From assembly GCA_027006175.1 (NCBI GenBank), contig JALTKS010000101.1, positions 1 through 64,000 of the forward strand: a stretch of 64,000 nucleotides of DNA, given 5' to 3'. Below, in pieces: positions 38,234 through 47,709 of the stretch (the stretch's first letter is position 1; each line of letters begins with the position of its first letter). Source of the stretch: Gammaproteobacteria bacterium. GTDB taxonomy: Bacteria > Pseudomonadota > Gammaproteobacteria > AKS1. A model generated the notes under the pieces. It did not search any database, had not been told where the DNA came from, and saw only the letters and a list, made by a program, of their open reading frames with translations. Both the position numbers and the translations under genes were made by a program.

Positions 38234-39996
38234 TAGTAGACACGCTCCTTCGGTGGGAAGCTATCGACACTCATCGGTTTTGTATGCACCGGTTTAAAAT
38301 CAATTTGGCGATCCTGTTTATAAAACAAACTATGCTTCAACCAATTCACATCATTGCGTTCAGGATAATCGATACGTGAATGTGCGCCACGACTTTCTTT
38401 TCTTGCCAACGCCGCACAAATAGTCGCTAACGCGACATCCATCAGGTTTTCCAGTTCCAATGCTTCAACTCTAGCGGTATTAAATTGCTGACTTTGATCG
38501 CTTAAACGAACATTGGGTAAACGTTTTTCTAACGCAATCACTTTTTCCAGGCCTTCCTCAAGCACGGATTCAGTTCTAAACACACCACAGTGCTGTTCCA
38601 TCACTAATTTAAGTTCATTACGTAGCCCGGAAACTGATTCGCCAGCATCTGTTTTATCCCAGCGATGTAAACGTTGCATGGCTTTATCTACCGCAGCGTC
38701 AGGCATTTCACGATGATGACGGTGCTCAGCAAGATAACTCATTATATGGTTAGCCGATGCACGACCGAACACCAGAATATCAAGCAAGGAATTTCCACCT
38801 AGACGGTTTGCACCATGAATTGAAACGCAGGCACATTCACCTGCAGCGTATAAACCCGGCACTTCTTCTTCAGGACCAGACGAAACAGGCACAACCACCT
38901 GACCAAAACGATTCGTTGGAATACCGCCCATGGTGTAATGCGCTGTTGGGAAAACAGGAATAGGTTTTTCTGCTGGATCAATATTAAGGAAGGCTCGAGT
39001 TAAATCACAAATACCCGGTAAGCGTTTGTGTACCACCTCTGCACCGAGATGATCAACTTTTAGTAACACATGATCTTTATTCGGCCCACAACCTCGCCCT
39101 TCACGAATTTCTGTTGCAATAGCCCGACTCACTACATCACGACTGGCTAAATCTTTTGCATTCGGTGCGTAATTCGGCATAAAGCGTTCGCCATCACTAT
39201 TAATCAGGTAACCACCTTCACCCCGTGCTGCTTCAGTGATTAACATGCCTTTACCCGCGATACCCGTAGGGTGAAATTGGAAGAACTCCATATCTTGCAA
39301 AGGAATACCTGCGCGTAATGCCATCCCCATGCCATCACCGGTATTGATATGTGCGTTAGTTGAGGTGCGGAAAATTTGTGCCGCACCACCGGTCGCGATC
39401 AAGGTCGTCTTGGCCTCAATAACCAAAGGTTCGCCCGTTGCTATATCCATGACTAATGCGCCCAGAATATAACCGTCATCATCCATGATTAAATCCACTG
39501 AAAAATATTCATCAAAGAAATGAGTACGAGCGGCAATGTTCTGTTGGTAAAGCGCCTGCAAAATGGCATGGCCTGTTCTATCTGCAGCGGCACAAGTTCG
39601 TGTCGCCTGATCGCCGCCAAAGTTCTGACTCTGACCACCAAAAGGACGTTGATAAATTTTGCCGTTTTCAAGTCGTGAAAAAGGCACACCAATATGTTCT
39701 AGTTCATAGACAACACGGGGAGCGGCACGACACATGTATTCTATTGCATCTTGATCACCCAGGTAATCACTGCCCTTCACCGTATCAAACATATGCCAAT
39801 GCCAATTATCACTGGTGACATTCGCTAATGAAGCATTCACGCCGCCTTGTGCAGCTACGGTATGTGAACGTGTTGGGAAAACTTTTGAGACCACCGCGAC
39901 CATTGTGTCAGCTTGCGATAATTCCAGTGCGGCACGTAAACCTGCACCACCCGCACCAATAACCAATGTATCAAACTGTCGACGAGGAATACTCAA
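38233..39996 (-). CDS. sdhA: Succinate dehydrogenase flavoprotein subunit
   Basis: SdhA oxidises succinate to fumarate. The 587-residue protein (E. coli 588) has the FAD fold [15 protein letters not shown], the covalent-FAD His45 in [12 protein letters not shown], the substrate residues in FFQFHPTGI, and [15 protein letters not shown]. The start is inferred as TTG at 39996: its TTGA overlaps the sdhD stop, GGAG lies 7 bases upstream, and the length then equals the family's. The first upstream ATG would extend 14 residues into sdhD. Confidence 0.95.
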   Translation of the reverse strand: MSIPRRQFDTLVIGAGGAGLRAALELSQADTMVAVVSKVFPTRSHTVAAQGGVNASLANVTSDNWHWHMFDTVKGSDYLGDQDAIEYMCRAAPRVVYELEHIGVPFSRLENGKIYQRPFGGQSQNFGGDQATRTCAAADRTGHAILQALYQQNIAARTHFFDEYFSVDLIMDDDGYILGALVMDIATGEPLVIEAKTTLIATGGAAQIFRTSTNAHINTGDGMGMALRAGIPLQDMEFFQFHPTGIAGKGMLITEAARGEGGYLINSDGERFMPNYAPNAKDLASRDVVSRAIATEIREGRGCGPNKDHVLLKVDHLGAEVVHKRLPGICDLTRAFLNIDPAEKPIPVFPTAHYTMGGIPTNRFGQVVVPVSSGPEEEVPGLYAAGECACVSIHGANRLGGNSLLDILVFGRASANHIMSYLAEHRHHREMPDAAVDKAMQRLHRWDKTDAGESVSGLRNELKLVMEQHCGVFRTESVLEEGLEKVIALEKRLPNVRLSDQSQQFNTARVEALELENLMDVALATICAALARKESRGAHSRIDYPERNDVNWLKHSLFYKQDRQIDFKPVHTKPMSVDSFPPKERVY

Positions 39997-40340
39997 GCAC
40001 CTACTCCAGCATGTAATAACAAAAAGCGTAATACCCAAATCATCATTGCGATTAAATAAAAGGCAATCAGCGCCAGTATAGTTAAACGAATCCAGAACGT
40101 GTGAACATAATCAACCACAACATCACGAATACCAACCCACGCATGCGCCAATAAACTAACAAAAAACAGTATCCAGCTTATCGCAATAACTGGCGAAAGA
40201 ATAAAGGTGTGCCAAGCGGTAAAACTATTGATCTCCAAATAAATAATTCGGCCTGGCATCAAAACAACAAAGAGCAATAGATAAATAGCCGATGCACGCT
40301 GCAATACCCATGCGTTTAATCCTGACAGCACGCCCCTCAT
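39993..40340 (-). CDS. sdhD: Succinate dehydrogenase membrane anchor subunit D
   Basis: The 115-residue protein has three membrane helices (about 15-35, 46-66 and 84-108) and a His in the [15 protein letters not shown] segment, the SdhD heme and quinone region. The start at 40340 overlaps the sdhC stop (ATGA); an in-frame ATG 57 bases upstream lies deep inside sdhC. With SdhC it binds heme b and ubiquinone. Confidence 0.92.
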   Translation of the reverse strand: MRGVLSGLNAWVLQRASAIYLLLFVVLMPGRIIYLEINSFTAWHTFILSPVIAISWILFFVSLLAHAWVGIRDVVVDYVHTFWIRLTILALIAFYLIAMMIWVLRFLLLHAGVGA

Positions 40341-40714
40341 AAACAAATACCCACGAACACAACCAGCAAACCAAGTGCTGACACAATCACTAACCATGCC
40401 GTTAATATTGCTTGTTGTCGCTCAACACCCAAATCAACATCAAGTAACAGGTATCGAATCCCCGCAAGCAAATGGTGCAATAAAGACCACAGCAACAATA
40501 CCAGGCCTAATTTAATAATCAGAGAATCGGCATATCCAAGGACTGTTTGAAAACCTGTTTCACTTTCAAGTGAATGTTGCAAGGCGTAAATAAAAAAAGG
40601 AATCGCTAAAAATAATAATACGCCAGTAAGTCGATGCATAATCGACATAACTGCCGTAACGGGGAATCGAATCTGCCAGAGATTCAGAAATACAGGACGT
40701 TTTTGCTTTGGCAT
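40337..40714 (-). CDS. sdhC: Succinate dehydrogenase cytochrome b556 subunit
   Basis: The 125-residue protein begins KQKRPVFLNLWQIRFP and has SIMHRLTG at 24-31, the ubiquinone-site signature, followed by three membrane helices and a HHLLAGIRYLLLD segment containing the heme-ligand His. It is the first gene of sdhCDAB-sdhE-ygfX and is divergent from ygfZ. Confidence 0.94.
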   Translation of the reverse strand: MPKQKRPVFLNLWQIRFPVTAVMSIMHRLTGVLLFLAIPFFIYALQHSLESETGFQTVLGYADSLIIKLGLVLLLWSLLHHLLAGIRYLLLDVDLGVERQQAILTAWLVIVSALGLLVVFVGICL

Positions 40715-40801
40715 ACGTGTAACAGTCTTTCCTTACTTAACGCGAATGAAAACAAACATTAAACACATGGTAACTCGCGGGTCTTCACGGTGCAATCAAT
40801 G

Positions 40802-40829
40802 TTCACCCTGCTTTGATGGATGTTATACT
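40802..40829 (+). promoter_or_regulatory. Candidate promoter of ygfZ
   Basis: An extended -10 (TGTTATACT, hexamer at 40824-40829) is preceded by TTCACC at 40802-40807 with a 16-base spacer. The predicted start near 40836 gives a 30-base leader to the ATG at 40866. Confidence 0.5.
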
Positions 40830-40865
40830 AAGTCTCTTTTAACAAACTATATCTGGATTAATGAC

Positions 40866-41915
40866 ATGAACACCGATTGGGCAAATTTTCTACAAACTCA
40901 GCAAGCACACATTGATGAAATTGGTGTGAGTCATTTTGCTGATGAGCCCGCCGTTGCCGATGAAAAAAATGATTTTCTCTGCGATTTATCCCAACTCGGC
41001 TTATTAAAATTTAGTGGTGAGGATGCTGCCAGCTTCTTGCAAGGTCAATTGAGCAACGATGTTAATGCTCTCGATGGCTCACAAAGCCAACTGAGCAGTT
41101 ATTGCAGTCCTAAAGGTCGAATTCTTGCCAGTTTCCGCATTTTTCGTCATGACGATGATTTTTACTTACTCATGCCAGCCGATACTGTTGCTGCAACACG
41201 TAAACGCCTACAAATGTACGTAATGATGTCCAACGTTACCATTACTGATCTCAGTGATGACAGCGTACGGATTGGTCTTAGTGGTGATGCAGCCACCAAA
41301 GCATTAGATCAGCTTTCCCTTCCTGTCCCCAAAAGTAAAAATGGCTATGCACGACAAAATGAAATACATATGCTCAATATTGGTGATAACTGCCCCCGTT
41401 ATATCCTGATCAGCAGTGCAGACAAACTCCAACCCTTATGGGAATCCGTGCGTGCCGAGCTCCCCCTGAAAGGCTATAACAGCTGGAATTATAAGGATAT
41501 TCAAGAGGCCATTCCGAGCATTGTTGCTGCAAATGTCGATGCATTTGTCCCCCAAATGATTAACCTGCATGCCATTAATGGGGTTAGTTTCAGTAAAGGC
41601 TGTTACCCAGGACAAGAAATTGTTGCCAGAATGCACTTTCTCGGCAAACTTAAACGCCGTATGTATCGCGCATCTGTACACACAGAACAACCGCCCAAAC
41701 CAGCTGATAGCTTATTCTCAGCCAAGAGTACTAGCGGCCAGGGAGCTGGACAGGTCGTGACTGTTGCCGAACTGGCGGATAATCACTATGAAATTCTCGC
41801 TGTTATTCAAATTACCGCGGTTGAAAGTGGTTCTATCCACCTCCTCGATGGCAATGGCCCAATCCTGGAAATTAAAGATACCCCCTACTCGGTGCCACTC
41901 GAACGCGAAAAATAA
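40866..41915 (+). CDS. ygfZ: tRNA-modifying/iron-sulfur assembly protein YgfZ
   Basis: YgfZ is a folate-binding GcvT-like protein needed for maturation of some Fe-S enzymes, including MiaB. About 349 residues carry the diagnostic KGCYPGQE motif (Lys244 to Glu251 with Cys246) and an N-terminal DLSQLGLLKFSGEDAASFLQ. The start at 40866 (MNTDWANFLQ) is downstream of the candidate promoter; a 40-residue upstream extension is rejected for that reason. Adjacency to sdhE and succinate dehydrogenase, itself an Fe-S enzyme, is consistent with its role. Confidence 0.93.
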   Translation: MNTDWANFLQTQQAHIDEIGVSHFADEPAVADEKNDFLCDLSQLGLLKFSGEDAASFLQGQLSNDVNALDGSQSQLSSYCSPKGRILASFRIFRHDDDFYLLMPADTVAATRKRLQMYVMMSNVTITDLSDDSVRIGLSGDAATKALDQLSLPVPKSKNGYARQNEIHMLNIGDNCPRYILISSADKLQPLWESVRAELPLKGYNSWNYKDIQEAIPSIVAANVDAFVPQMINLHAINGVSFSKGCYPGQEIVARMHFLGKLKRRMYRASVHTEQPPKPADSLFSAKSTSGQGAGQVVTVAELADNHYEILAVIQITAVESGSIHLLDGNGPILEIKDTPYSVPLEREK

Positions 41916-41938
41916 TCAAAATAACACTCAATTTCCTG

Positions 41939-41965
41939 ATTACTTAGCCGATAACCCTAAGTAAT
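41939..41965 (+). repeat. Stem-loop between ygfZ and the HDOD gene
   Basis: ATTACTTAG and CTAAGTAAT (9 bp) pair around a 9-base loop, 24 bases after the ygfZ stop. It is followed by a second small hairpin, CCTTAT/ATAAGG at 41976-41992. The A/T-rich stems without T tracts make them weak terminator candidates. Confidence 0.4.
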
Positions 41966-42016
41966 AACGCTAAATCCTTATTTTAGATAAGGCCATACTT
42001 TGCACAGGAGAAAACC

Positions 42017-42847
42017 GTGGAAATGATCGAAGAGTTTTACACTGGTCTTATTGAAGATATTAGCAATAACAAAATGGAATTACCGACCCTGCCCGAGGTT
42101 GCTCTAAAGGTTCGTGAAACAGTTGAAAGCGACAATGTTAATGCCAAAAAAGTCGCTAATGTCATCGGCACCGATGCCGCGATTTCCGCCCGCCTCATTC
42201 AAGTTGCCAATAGTCCACTGTATCGTGGCAATAAACGAATCGATGATATTCAAATGGCTGTGGCAAGAATGGGATTCACTGTTACACGCGATTTAGTAGT
42301 TGGTTTAGCAATGCGCCAAATGTTCCAAGCAACCTCCGAAGTAACCGATTTACGCTTACGACTGGTATGGGAACACAGCACACAAGTTGCCGGTTTAACC
42401 ACTATGCTATGTAAGCACTTCACTAAACTAAAACCTGATCAAGCCATGCTTGCCGGACTGGTTCATGATATAGGTGTCCTACCAATTTTAGTTCGTGCTG
42501 AAAATTTTCCTGAGTTATTGGCAGATACTGTGCTACTTGACAGACTTTCACGAGAATTACATCCCCGTCTAGGTACGTTGATTTTAGACTCCTGGGACTT
42601 CCCTCAAGAATTAATTGATGTTGCCGCGCAACACGAAAACCTTGAATATGATTCAGGCGATACGATCGACTATGTTGATCTTGTTCAAGTTGCCAATATT
42701 CAAGCTCACCTTGGTACTAACCATCCGCTCGGTGCGGTTGATCTTAGTAAGATTCCTTCCTGTGCCAAACTGGGCATGACGGGTGAGGAAGTGGATATCG
42801 AGGGTGTTGATGAGGCGGAAGAATTGCAAAATATTTTGGTGGCTTAA
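42017..42847 (+). CDS. HDOD-domain signalling protein
   Basis: The 276-residue protein has an HDOD domain (about 18-215), opening MELPTLPEVALKVRETVES, with ISARLIQVANSPLYRG, the partial HD motif LAGLVHDIGVLPIL and WDFPQELIDVAAQHE. HDOD proteins lack full HD phosphohydrolase residues and act in signalling, stress and motility control, often by protein contacts. No output or receiver domain is visible. The start is GTG at 42017 with AGGAG 6 bases upstream, better placed than the ATG at 42023. It may be co-transcribed with ygfZ. Confidence 0.85.
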   Translation: MEMIEEFYTGLIEDISNNKMELPTLPEVALKVRETVESDNVNAKKVANVIGTDAAISARLIQVANSPLYRGNKRIDDIQMAVARMGFTVTRDLVVGLAMRQMFQATSEVTDLRLRLVWEHSTQVAGLTTMLCKHFTKLKPDQAMLAGLVHDIGVLPILVRAENFPELLADTVLLDRLSRELHPRLGTLILDSWDFPQELIDVAAQHENLEYDSGDTIDYVDLVQVANIQAHLGTNHPLGAVDLSKIPSCAKLGMTGEEVDIEGVDEAEELQNILVA

Positions 42848-42855
42848 TTAGTACC

Positions 42856-42947
42856 GTAGCCTGCTGCCAGTCATTAGCCGCTGGCTCAGGGAATCTCCCT
42901 ACGGTCCGATTCAATTCGCCATCGTCTAATGCCTGACAACTGGCTAC
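42856..42947 (-). repeat. Palindromic element E (type 2), after the HDOD gene
   Basis: The 92-base hairpin has 22-base arms (42856-42877, 42926-42947) which, read on the minus strand, pair with two G.U and two mismatches. The minus-strand core contains GCGAATTGAATCGGAC and GAGATTCCCTGAGCCAGC, clearly related to element D. It begins 8 bases after the HDOD stop codon. Confidence 0.7.
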
Positions 42948-43001
42948 TCTGAAGTTAACCCAAGATTCAATATCGAAAAATCTTTAATCTATCCTAACTA
43001 A

Positions 43002-43078
43002 GCACTGTCTGGTGAATTTTTCCGACGCATTGTGCAACGCAGTGAAACCCTAAGGAGGAAAAAGTCACCAGGCAGTGC
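43002..43078 (+). repeat. Palindromic element C (type 1)
   Basis: The arms 43002-43023 and 43057-43078 (22 bases) pair with one G.U and one mismatch. The 33-base core begins GACGCATTGTGCAACGCAG and ends ACCCTAAGGA, nearly identical to elements A and B, while the arm sequence is largely different (GCACTGTCTGGTG against GCGCTATCAGGTA). Confidence 0.85.
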
Positions 43079-43157
43079 GAACTTTAGCACCGCAAGACGC
43101 TGCTCTGAAGTCGTTCGAGAAATTCAATAGAGTAATAATCAGGTTTTCTCGTAATAA

Positions 43158-43235
43158 GCGCTATTAGGTAAATGATTCCGACGCATTGGTGCAGTACAAC
43201 GAACCTCTAAGGAGGAATTATTTACCTAATAGCGC
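43158..43235 (+). repeat. Palindromic element B (type 1), after lysS
   Basis: The arms 43158-43179 and 43214-43235 (22 bases) pair completely, with one G.U. The 34-base core begins GACGCATTGGTGCAG and ends CCTCTAAGGA. It lies 23 bases past the lysS stop codon on the opposite strand. Arms resemble those of element A with paired substitutions. Confidence 0.85.
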
Positions 43236-43258
43236 GAAACATAGCACCCATACCAAAC

Positions 43259-44782
43259 TTAATCTTCCTCAGACTCTTTCACCTTAACATCAACCTGCTT
43301 TCGCATGTGCGGGAACAACAACACATCTCTAATAGATGCGGAATCTGTTAACAACATGACCAAACGATCAATACCAATACCTTCACCTGCAGTTGGTGGT
43401 AAACCATGTTCCAACGCTACTACATAGTCTGCATCAAAATGCATGGCTTCATCATCACCCGCATCTTTCTGTTCAACTTGTTCACGGAAACGAGCGGCCT
43501 GATCTTCGGCATCATTTAATTCCGAGAAACCATTCGCAATTTCACGACCACCAACAAAAAACTCAAATCGATCAGTAACAAACGGATTATCATTATTACG
43601 ACGTGCCAAGGGAGAAACTTCTGCAGGATAAGCAGTAATGAAAGTTGGATTCTTTAATTGATGCTCGACGGTTTTTTCGAAAATCTCAATCTGCACCTTA
43701 CCCAGGCCATAGCTATCTTTAATATGAATATCCAGACCTTCTGCAATCTTGCGCGCACTATCAATATCCTGTAACTGCGCTTCCGTAATATCTTTGTTGA
43801 AATGCAAAATAGATTCAACCACGGTCATGCGTGCAAAAGGACTACCAAAATCATACTGCTCTCCCTGATAGTCAACCATCGGCGAGCCTAATAAATCTTC
43901 AGCAAGCCCGCGCAATAATGCTTCCGTGGTATTCATTAAGTCATGATAATCAGCGTAGGCTTCATAAAACTCAATCATAGTGAATTCAGGGTTATGTCGT
44001 GTTGATAAACCTTCGTTTCGGAAGTTACGATTAATTTCATAAACACGCTCAAAACCACCAACGACCAAACGCTTTAAATACAACTCAGGCGCGATACGTA
44101 AATACAATGACATATCCAGCGCATTATGGTGTGTGGTAAACGGTCGTGCTGCTGCACCACCGGGAATCGCCTGCATCATGGGAGTTTCTACTTCCATAAA
44201 ATGACGCTTGTTAAAGAAATCACGAATATAGCTAATGATACGAGTGCGCATCACAAAGGTATTGCGCGAGACTTCATTCATGATTAAATCCAGATAACGC
44301 TGACGATAACGCGCTTCCTGATCAACCAGTCCATGAAATTTTTCAGGCAGTGGGCGCAGTGCTTTGGTTAAAAGACGAATGTCATCGACCTTAACGGATA
44401 ACTCACCGGTTTTGGTTTTAAACAGAACGCCTTCTGCACCAATAATGTCACCAATGTCCCACTTTTTAAATTGAGTGTTATAAAAACCCTCTGCCAGCGT
44501 ATCGCGTGTTATGTATAACTGAATTTGTCCTGACATATCCTGAATGTTGGCAAATGAAGCCTTGCCCATCACGCGACGTGTCATCATGCGACCCGCAATA
44601 CTGACACGAATGGCATCTTGTTCTAATTGCTCACCATCTATTTCGTCGTATTTAGCATGCAACTCGCCCGCCATGACATCACGACGAAAATCGTTAGGGA
44701 AGGTGATGCCATCCGCCTCGCGTAAGGCATCCAGTTTGCTACGGCGTTGTGCAATTTGCTCATTTTCATCAATGTCTGTCAT
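43259..44782 (-). CDS. lysS: Lysyl-tRNA synthetase, class II
   Basis: LysRS charges tRNA-Lys. The 507-residue protein has an N-terminal OB-fold anticodon domain (about 55-150, [18 protein letters not shown]) and the class II core: motif 1 [18 protein letters not shown], motif 2 [19 protein letters not shown], motif 3 GIGIDRLVM. It follows prfB by 61 bases, the conserved prfB-lysS pair. Confidence 0.97.
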   Translation of the reverse strand: MTDIDENEQIAQRRSKLDALREADGITFPNDFRRDVMAGELHAKYDEIDGEQLEQDAIRVSIAGRMMTRRVMGKASFANIQDMSGQIQLYITRDTLAEGFYNTQFKKWDIGDIIGAEGVLFKTKTGELSVKVDDIRLLTKALRPLPEKFHGLVDQEARYRQRYLDLIMNEVSRNTFVMRTRIISYIRDFFNKRHFMEVETPMMQAIPGGAAARPFTTHHNALDMSLYLRIAPELYLKRLVVGGFERVYEINRNFRNEGLSTRHNPEFTMIEFYEAYADYHDLMNTTEALLRGLAEDLLGSPMVDYQGEQYDFGSPFARMTVVESILHFNKDITEAQLQDIDSARKIAEGLDIHIKDSYGLGKVQIEIFEKTVEHQLKNPTFITAYPAEVSPLARRNNDNPFVTDRFEFFVGGREIANGFSELNDAEDQAARFREQVEQKDAGDDEAMHFDADYVVALEHGLPPTAGEGIGIDRLVMLLTDSASIRDVLLFPHMRKQVDVKVKESEED

Positions 44783-44843
44783 GCTGGTTTTCCGATTATA
44801 TTTTCTTGTTGACTATACGTGTTTAATAATTATTTTTCAGTTT

Positions 44844-45942
44844 TTACAAGCCCTGCTTCAGGCTTGCTTCAATAAATTGGTCAAGTGCGCCATCTAATAC
44901 CGCTTGAGTATTGCCTGTCTCTACACCTGTTCGCAAATCTTTAATTCGAGATTGATCTAAAACGTAGGAACGAATCTGACTTCCCCAACCAATATCTGAT
45001 TTTGTTTCTTCAACTGCCTGCTGATCGACCGAACGCTTTTGTATTTCCATTTCATACAGCTTGGCTTTTAATTGTTTCATCGCCGTGGCTTTGTTCTTAT
45101 GTTGCGAACGGTCATTCTGACATTGTACAACGATACCACTCGGGTTATGCGTAATACGTACCGCTGACTCGGTTCTATTAACATGCTGACCACCTGCCCC
45201 ACTCGCTCGATACACATCAATACGCAAATCAGCGGGATTGATATCGATGTCAATGTTGTCATCAATTTCAGGGGAAACAAAAACCGCAGCAAAAGAAGTA
45301 TGACGGCGATTTCCGGAATCAAACGGCGATTTTCTAACCAGACGATGTACACCAATTTCGGTACGCAACCAACCAAAGGCATAGGGACCCGTAATTTGAA
45401 CAGTGGCCGACTTGATACCTGCCACTTCACCGGCGGAAACTTCAATCAGTTCGGCTTTGAAATCATGTTGCTCTGCCCAACGCAAATACATGCGTAATAT
45501 CATTTCGGCCCAATCTTGTGCTTCAGTGCCCCCCGAACCGGACTGAATATCAAGGAAGGCATTATTCGGATCCATTTCACCCGAGAACATACGTTGGAAT
45601 TCCAGCTGAGCGAGCCCTTTTTCCTGTTCATCAAGATCCTCGACAACGGCATCGACGGTATCAGCATCTTGTTCCGCTTCGGCAAGCTCGAGCAGTTCTT
45701 TGGCTTCGCTTAATCTACCTGTGAGGTTATCCAGGGTATTAACAACCTGTTCGAGCATGGCACGTTCTCGACCTAAGGCTTGTGCGCGTTCCTGATCATT
45801 CCATACATCAGGATCTTCGAGTTCACGGCTAACTTCTACGAGACGTTCTGATTTGTTTTCATAGTCAAAGATACCCCCTAAGCTCATCTGAGCGAAGCAG
45901 CATCTCTTTAATTCGTGTGTAGATTGGATTGAGTTCTAGCAT
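44844..45942 (-). CDS. prfB: Peptide chain release factor 2 (with programmed +1 frameshift)
   Basis: RF2 terminates at UGA and UAA. Translation starts at ATG 45942 and reads 25 codons ([25 protein letters not shown]), reaching CTT-TGA at 45870-45865. A +1 shift skips one base and continues as DYENKSERL to 44844, giving 365 residues, exactly the E. coli length. SPF (tripeptide anticodon region) lies in VRKSPFDSG and the catalytic GGQ in [11 protein letters not shown]. Without the shift only a 25-residue peptide is made. It follows recJ by 12 bases. Confidence 0.96.
45864..45879 (-). promoter_or_regulatory. Programmed frameshift site of prfB
   Basis: On the minus strand AGGGGG (45874-45879), TAT, CTT, TGA, C stand in the same order and spacing as in E. 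coli: an internal Shine-Dalgarno 3 bases before the slippery CTT and an in-frame UGA in the poor TGAC context. Low RF2 slows termination at the UGA and favours the shift, so RF2 regulates itself. Confidence 0.95.
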
Positions 45943-45954
45943 TATTAATAACAG

Positions 45955-47709
45955 TTATTTCAAAGCCTTGTAGTTTACTACAGAGGGTTCAATTTGCTCA
46001 ACCATCAATTGCGCACTCTTGCGGCCATTAAATTCGTTTACATCTAAACGGTATGCTATGCGAACATGCCGGGTATTCTCTGCCCAGCCTTCGTCTGTGA
46101 CATTAAAGGCAATCGCATCAATACAGCCATCGCTATCCGGTATTCGCAGCATTAATTTTAAATGTTTCTCTCCCAATACCCTTTTACTAACAATCTCGAA
46201 ATCACCATCAAATACAGGTTCAGGAAAGCCCTGCCCCCACGGACCGGCTTGACGTAATTTCTCGGCAAAGTCGAGACTAAGCTCATTTGTTGGTAATTCA
46301 CCATCGCTGAGGATCACGCCTTGCAAATCCTGGTCTGAAACCAATTGACGAACCTGTTCATCAAAAGCCTGACTGAACAAGGACAGGTTTTCTGCCGGCA
46401 AGCTCAGCCCCGCTGCCATGGCATGGCCTCCGAACTTACTGATTAATGCAGGGTGACTTGCGGCAACGGCATCCAGCACATCACGAATATGCAACCCCGG
46501 GATCGAGCGTGCGGAGCCTTTTATCGTGCCAGCTTCTTCACCGGGAGCAAAGGCAATCACTGGGCGGTGTAATTGTTCTTTTACTCTTGAGGCAAGAATA
46601 CCAATCACGCCCTGATGCCAACTTGCATCATAAAGACACACACCCACTGGTTGTTCATCGGCTAATTCCAGTTTGTCCAATGCCTTAAACGCTTGCTGAC
46701 GCATATCAGTTTCTATTTCACGGCGTTGTTTATTAAGGCTATCAAGCTGTTTCGCCAGGTCTAATGCCCGAACCGGATCATCCGTGAGTAAACATTCAAT
46801 ACCCAGTGACATATCTTCAAGGCGACCCGCGGCATTCAATCTTGGCCCTACCGTAAAACCAAAATCAGACGCGACACATTGTGTTTGATTGCGTCCGGCA
46901 ACGCGTAATAATGCTTCGATACCTTTACAACATTGTCCTTTGCGAACACGTGCCAGACCTTGCGAAACAAAAATACGATTATTCTGTTCCAGTGGCACCA
47001 CATCCGCAACGGTTCCCAGGGCAACAATATCAAGCAAACTGCCGAGGTTTGGTTCAGCAATAGCCTTTGTTTCAAACCATTGTTGATGACGTAACTCGGC
47101 ACGCAGTGCCAACATGACGTAAAAGGCAACACCCACACCGGCCGTGCTCTTGGCAGGAAATTCATCACCCTCTTGATTGGGGTTCACAATCGCATCCGCA
47201 TCCGGTAACTGCTTTGCTGGCAAATGATGATCCGTCACAATCACCTTCACACCCGCTTGCTTGGCGGCCGCTACACCATCGACACTGGATATCCCGTTAT
47301 CAACCGTGATAATGAGATCAGGGCTTTTCTCTAACGCCAGCGCGACAATTTCAGGGGTTAAACCATAGCCATAACTAAAACGATTTGGAACGAGATAATC
47401 AACATGCTGCGCGCCCATCATGGTTAATGCACGCTTCATCATCGCGCAACTAGTTGCGCCATCGGCATCAAAATCTGCAACAATTAACAGTCGCTGTTGT
47501 TGCTTAAGTGCATCAACCAATATTGATACGGCCGTCTTAATGCCAGAAAGACTGTCATAAGGTAATAATTTCGATAAAGAATATTCCAGCTGTTCGGCAT
47601 CAGTTATGCCGCGTGCAGTATAAATACGCTTCAATAATTTGTTATGAAGAGAAGGAAGTGCAAGATTATTAATGGGGCGTCGTACAATCTGCTTATTGGT
47701 TGAGGCCAT
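45955..47709 (-). CDS. recJ: Single-stranded-DNA-specific exonuclease RecJ
   Basis: RecJ degrades single-stranded DNA 5' to 3' in repair and recombination. The 584-residue DHH-family enzyme has VADFDADGATSCAM (motif I), IITVDNGISS (II), VTDHHLP (III, the DHH) and a DHHA1 domain with GGHAMAAGLSLP near 420. An OB fold follows. Its ATG overlaps the preceding RpfE-type gene by one base (TAATG), and prfB and lysS follow. Confidence 0.96.
   Translation of the reverse strand: MASTNKQIVRRPINNLALPSLHNKLLKRIYTARGITDAEQLEYSLSKLLPYDSLSGIKTAVSILVDALKQQQRLLIVADFDADGATSCAMMKRALTMMGAQHVDYLVPNRFSYGYGLTPEIVALALEKSPDLIITVDNGISSVDGVAAAKQAGVKVIVTDHHLPAKQLPDADAIVNPNQEGDEFPAKSTAGVGVAFYVMLALRAELRHQQWFETKAIAEPNLGSLLDIVALGTVADVVPLEQNNRIFVSQGLARVRKGQCCKGIEALLRVAGRNQTQCVASDFGFTVGPRLNAAGRLEDMSLGIECLLTDDPVRALDLAKQLDSLNKQRREIETDMRQQAFKALDKLELADEQPVGVCLYDASWHQGVIGILASRVKEQLHRPVIAFAPGEEAGTIKGSARSIPGLHIRDVLDAVAASHPALISKFGGHAMAAGLSLPAENLSLFSQAFDEQVRQLVSDQDLQGVILSDGELPTNELSLDFAEKLRQAGPWGQGFPEPVFDGDFEIVSKRVLGEKHLKLMLRIPDSDGCIDAIAFNVTDEGWAENTRHVRIAYRLDVNEFNGRKSAQLMVEQIEPSVVNYKALK

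Larger units (their letters stand above)
42856..43235. repeat. Cluster of three palindromic elements (E, C, B) between the HDOD gene and lysS
   Basis: This is the only gene-free stretch above 300 bases (42848-43258). It holds elements E, C and B starting at 42856, 43002 and 43158, so spaced 146 and 156 bases. Spacers share traces: CTCTGAAGT and ATTCAATA follow E and C, and a GAA.(C/A).TAGCACC string follows C and B. An extra 7-bp hairpin CGAGAAA/TTTCTCG lies at 43116-43151. The arrangement suggests old tandem duplication of an element plus flank. Confidence 0.75.

Noticed and set aside
42848..43258. CRISPR array reading of the three repeated elements
   Set aside because: Only three units, 77-92 bases long with non-identical arms and unequal, partly similar spacers; no cas genes. 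This is a palindromic repeat cluster.
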